From positions 30,545 to 94,544 of the forward strand of contig JBBRAO010000007.1 of the NCBI GenBank assembly GCA_038206725.1: a DNA stretch of 64,000 nt. Direction: 5' to 3'. A program made the translations under genes and the position numbers. This DNA is from JBAXXL01 sp038206725 (GTDB taxonomy: Bacteria > Bacteroidota > Ignavibacteria > Kapaibacteriales > UBA2268). Below the pieces are notes generated by a model. That model was not told the DNA's origin. It did not search any database and saw only the letters and a program-made list of their open reading frames with translations. Below are positions 61,301 to 64,000 of this stretch, piece after piece (positions within the stretch are counted from its first letter, which is position 1; each line of letters opens with the position of its first letter).

Positions 61301-62413
61301 TCATTCCTCATTCTTAATCCGTTTAGGATAGACTTTTTTCGTTGTCTTTGCTTTTTTTTTGGTTTTTGCTTTGACTTTCAAATCACTTTCCGATTTAATG
61401 ATTTTTTTGGGAGGCGGCACATCGTAATTAACAAATGTATTTGTCAATTGTGATATTATTTTTTCCCGAAGTTCTAGTGGTTCTATAACAGTAATTGCTT
61501 CGCTCCACTGACAAATCCAGGCTGTTAGGTCGGGACAAATAGGAACATCCATAGATAATAATAAATTACCTGCGTAATCGGTTTTGATCTTCTGCGATGG
61601 ATGCCATAATCTATTTAGAAAGTATTTAGAATACTCTTTCTTGATTTTCAAAACTACTTTCTGAATTTCGCCATCGAAAACTGCAAACCGCTGTTTACGA
61701 AAATCATTATAGTTGAAATCCAATTTGAAATATGAAACAGTATATGATTCTTCGACGCTTATTATATTTTGAATAGCGAAATTGGTTGATATTTGCCTTG
61801 TCGGATTAAAAGCCACCAAATATGTTGTTCCGTTATATGTATAAAGGAATTGTGGGATTAGGTTATATTCTTTAATAACATCGTCATAAATCCGTTGATA
61901 CATAATTTTTATACGGTTTTTTTGGGTAATGTGTTTTATTAAAGATTGAATTACCTCATTTTTAACACTATAGTCATAGTATCCAATGTTTTGGTCGCCA
62001 TAGAAATTTTCTTCCATAAATATGGTTCCCGGAACAAGTGTTTCCAGTTTTTTTGCTAATTCCTGAAGATTACTTTCGATGGTAGTTCCACGAAATGTAC
62101 CTAAATATGCCTTAAGCATATAAAATGAAAGTAATTCGCTTTGGCGTACTTTGACGGGAATTTTGTCGTAAGTGTTTTTCTTCGAAATCGTCCAAGTGCT
62201 TTGAGTCCCGCTACCTTCTAAATCCAATAATCCTTCGTCTTTTAAAATTTTCAGATCGCGCTGAATGCTTCGCTTTGAAATTCCACCAAATCGCTTCATC
62301 ATCTTTTGGCAAACTTCTTTGGTTGTCATTATGCGATTTTCTAAGAACATTTTATAGATTGTCAAAGTTCTACGGGCTTGCTCAGAATCAATTTCAACTT
62401 TTGATTGTTTCAT
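61301..62413 (-). CDS. WYL-domain transcriptional regulator
   Basis: 370 residues. N-terminal helix-turn-helix (residues 10-80; MTTKEVCQKMMKRFGGISKRSIQRDLKILKDEGLL split by the recognition helix SKRSIQRDL). A central WYL domain (about 160-225; IKIMYQRIYDDVIKEYNLIPQFLYTYNGTTYLVAFN) and a C-terminal WCX region (QKVVLKIKKEYSKYFLNRLWHPSQK) follow, ending in a Lys-rich tail. WYL proteins bind nucleic acid or nucleotide ligands and regulate stress or defence genes. No defence genes are adjacent. Target genes unknown. Confidence 0.88.
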   Translation of the reverse strand: MKQSKVEIDSEQARRTLTIYKMFLENRIMTTKEVCQKMMKRFGGISKRSIQRDLKILKDEGLLDLEGSGTQSTWTISKKNTYDKIPVKVRQSELLSFYMLKAYLGTFRGTTIESNLQELAKKLETLVPGTIFMEENFYGDQNIGYYDYSVKNEVIQSLIKHITQKNRIKIMYQRIYDDVIKEYNLIPQFLYTYNGTTYLVAFNPTRQISTNFAIQNIISVEESYTVSYFKLDFNYNDFRKQRFAVFDGEIQKVVLKIKKEYSKYFLNRLWHPSQKIKTDYAGNLLLSMDVPICPDLTAWICQWSEAITVIEPLELREKIISQLTNTFVNYDVPPPKKIIKSESDLKVKAKTKKKAKTTKKVYPKRIKNEE

Positions 62414-62584
62414 TTTTTATATACCGACAAATTAATTAACAGAATCATCAGATTAATAAAACAAAAATAGTGATTATTTTTTAAATGATTTATAAGGTAT
62501 TTATTATTTTTACCAAACATAAAAACAAATTTGAACTTTTGATTCACTAAGTATTTCTATATTTGACGTCCTGTCAATTGTAAA

Positions 62585-62965
62585 CTATTCATCTTCGGTA
62601 TCTAATTTTTCTCTTCTGATACTTTTCTTTTTCGATAAAAGTGTTTTCTCTTTGGTTAAGTTACGTTTTGCCTTTGCGGACCTTTCACGAGTACGACGAA
62701 TCTCTTTTTCAATCTCATTTTGGGCTTTTCGTTTCTCGGCTTCAATTTTATCGTTTATCTTTTTCAAAAGAATTTCACGAGCTTCTTGCCTATTAGAGGA
62801 CTGTGATCTATCGCCTGAGAATTTAACTTGTATCCCTGTAGGTATATGCTTAAGATAAACGCAGGTTGCAACTTTGTTCACATTTTGACCACCCTTACCC
62901 GAAGAATGGATAAATTTTTCAATCAAGTCAGATTCTTTTATTTCAGTTAGTATTTTCTGTTCCAT
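62585..62965 (-). CDS. Peptide chain release factor-like GGQ protein
   Basis: 126 residues. The RF-1 catalytic domain stands alone: FIHSSGKGGQNVNKVATCV contains the GGQ loop that triggers peptidyl-tRNA hydrolysis, followed by VKFSGDRSQSSNRQEAREILL. The C-terminal 50 residues are a highly basic helix (EKEIRRTRERSAKAKRNLT), as in ArfB/mtRF-R type rescue factors that enter the empty mRNA channel. No codon-recognition domain. Probably ribosome rescue; which subfamily is not certain. Confidence 0.9.
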   Translation of the reverse strand: MEQKILTEIKESDLIEKFIHSSGKGGQNVNKVATCVYLKHIPTGIQVKFSGDRSQSSNRQEAREILLKKINDKIEAEKRKAQNEIEKEIRRTRERSAKAKRNLTKEKTLLSKKKSIRREKLDTEDE

Positions 62966-63520
62966 TTTTTTTACCTATTTTAATTCATCTGTTGACCGCA
63001 TATTGGGAGATTTTATTTTACAGTGCCCTATTGCCTAACATAAGAAAAAATTGTTTTTTGGAGGATTCACTAATTGAGGGTTTCCTATCCTCTTTTTTAA
63101 TCAGATTTTCTCATCATAAGCTATGTTATTCAGCGATGTAATGAAAGATGTGTGGACACGGACGAATGAATCATAGGGCAGGCACTGCTCCTTCGCATTT
63201 AAAAAAGGGTCAGTGTTTGTATATGTATTAATTAAAGAAGATGTAAGCAAGTGGATACTTAAAAACAAGCAAAGGCTGTAATTCATTATCATCTAACTAC
63301 TTACAGCCTTCAAGAGTGCTCCCTGCGGGACTCGAACATTTTATACGTATTCCTATATTTATCAATGTTTTAAGATTACATAAAAAAACCGTTTGTAAGG
63401 TTTGTGTAAGGATGAAGCCATATATTTTTCTAAATTTCAGTGTTTAAATTCAAATTTACTTGTTATATTTTAGGCTACTATTCTGGGATTATTGATTTCC
63501 AAATAACATCTTTCAACCAA
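62966..63520. other. Gene-poor region with tRNA fragment and hairpin
   Basis: No convincing gene. A 63-codon minus-strand frame (63101-63292) has no family features. A 10-base-pair hairpin AAGGCTGTAA/TTACAGCCTT occurs at 63272-63310, and a tRNA 3'-end fragment follows at 63317-63337. Confidence 0.5.
63317..63337 (-). pseudogene. 3' end of a tRNA gene (fragment; possible attachment site)
   Basis: On the minus strand it reads GTTCGAGTCCCGCAGGGAGCA: the T-loop TTCGAGT, the 3' arm of the T stem (CCCGC), the acceptor 3' strand AGGGAGC and a discriminator A. The 5' arm of the T stem and the rest of the cloverleaf are absent (upstream is AAAATG). Such fragments are typical of att sites left by elements that integrate into tRNA 3' ends. 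Confidence 0.65.
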
Positions 63521-63688
63521 TTACATAATTGCTAAATTCATCGCATTACTAAACCAGATTTGCATTTCGGGAGTTGTCAATGACAATCTGTTGCAATAGG
63601 AAGAAAAATCGAATTGAGTTGATTTATCGGGGCAAACAGAAATATACGTTGCTTCGTATCGGAGGATAGGTGAATAATTTCGTAAATC

Positions 63689-64000
63689 TCAATCATTTCG
63701 CAATTTATCTTCAAGATATTTTTGGAGTGAACCGGCTAACAGGTCCTTTATACTTGTAGAAATAAACCATTGGTCTTGCGGTCTTCCAGCCTGTTCAAAT
63801 TTTAATAAATTTATTTTTACTGGGTCGTATATTGGTTTATCTCTGCACCAATCCAGAAGAAAATCGTTTGCAGAAGATTCTAATTCCCATAATTCAATAG
63901 TAAATCCACAATTCCTTTTCTCTCGTATTCTTATCCATCCACACTTCATTGCCTCTGTCATTATTTCTGCACGTGCTTTGCCTTCTAAACCAATCGGTTC
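63689..64000 (-). CDS. Unknown protein, 5' end outside window; possibly interrupted by a stop
   Basis: Open from the right edge (reading EPIGLEGKARAEIMTEAMKCGW...) to a TGA at 63689-63691; 103 codons are visible. The sequence is compact with several Trp (GWIRIRE, LDWCRDKPIYDP, QDQWFIS) and I do not recognise a family. Reading on in the same frame after the TGA, a further 55 codons stay open to a TAA at 63521-63523 and look protein-like (RYEATYISVCPDK, TPEMQIWFSNAMN). An overlapping 39-codon frame starts at ATG 63696 (MIEIYEIIHLSS). So either the gene ends here with a small coupled ORF, or it carries a nonsense mutation. It lies beyond the tRNA fragment, in what may be an integrated element. 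Confidence 0.6.
   Translation of the reverse strand, partial: EPIGLEGKARAEIMTEAMKCGWIRIREKRNCGFTIELWELESSANDFLLDWCRDKPIYDPVKINLLKFEQAGRPQDQWFISTSIKDLLAGSLQKYLEDKLRND

Noticed and set aside
63101..63292. 63-codon minus-strand frame as a gene
   Set aside because: Low-complexity, no family features, no ribosome site; probably chance.
63689..63691. Selenocysteine recoding at the in-frame TGA
   Set aside because: No recognisable SECIS-like stem-loop directly after the TGA and no selenoprotein family match; a nonsense mutation or normal stop is simpler.

Overview
The window (about 35% GC by eye) most likely comes from a member of the Fibrobacterota-Chlorobiota-Bacteroidota superphylum, in or near the Chlorobiota/Ignavibacteria/Kapabacteria side. 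Four large secreted proteins end in type IX secretion (T9SS) type A sorting domains. LpxC is fused to FabZ, and the uppS-bamA-ompH-ompH-lpxD-lpxC/fabZ-lpxA order is intact. Several genes are preceded by TAnnTTTG-like -7 boxes. No rRNA gene, CRISPR array, intact insertion sequence or integrase is present. The genus cannot be fixed from this sequence alone.

Layout. 1-8458 (minus strand) is one tightly packed operon: threonine aldolase, 4HBT thioesterase, GH3 glycosidase, WecB, Wza-like exporter, Wzi-like outer-membrane protein and a partial GT2, so it is an envelope polysaccharide export locus running off the left edge. 8740-11401 (plus) encodes a polyprenol-phosphate mannosyltransferase-like GT2 and an odd GT2/phosphoglycosyl-transferase fusion. 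11506-12964 (minus) holds LptC and a XerC/D recombinase. 13082-19415 holds two T9SS cargo genes separated by a hairpin-rich gap. 19416-20040 is a repeat island with a 21-bp minisatellite. Mfd, an outer-membrane protein, a CAU tRNA, glycerol dehydrogenase and another T9SS cargo follow. 27053-35399 (minus) holds OmpA-type proteins, a 1171-residue T9SS cargo and an Omp28-like lipoprotein. 35409-46958 (minus) runs HslV, two glycosyltransferases, an orphan NuoI, and then the lipid A/BAM/UppS block. 47323-51952 (plus) holds a short CHAT protease-like protein, a double-OmpA barrel protein and a lipoprotein.

The most interesting region is 52219-59970 (minus): hydC-hydB-hydA for a trimeric, probably electron-bifurcating [FeFe] hydrogenase, then in the same operon a protein that joins an [FeFe]-hydrogenase-like sensory domain with an altered H-cluster site directly to a histidine kinase, a single-domain response regulator, and a receiver-histidine kinase hybrid. 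A further receiver protein with an unusual insertion lies just upstream (60352-60849). I infer a redox- or H2-sensing phosphorelay built onto the hydrogenase it may control.

The right end (61301-64000) holds a WYL regulator, a GGQ release-factor-like protein, and then a gene-poor stretch with the 3' end of a tRNA and a partial unknown gene. This may be the edge of an integrated element.
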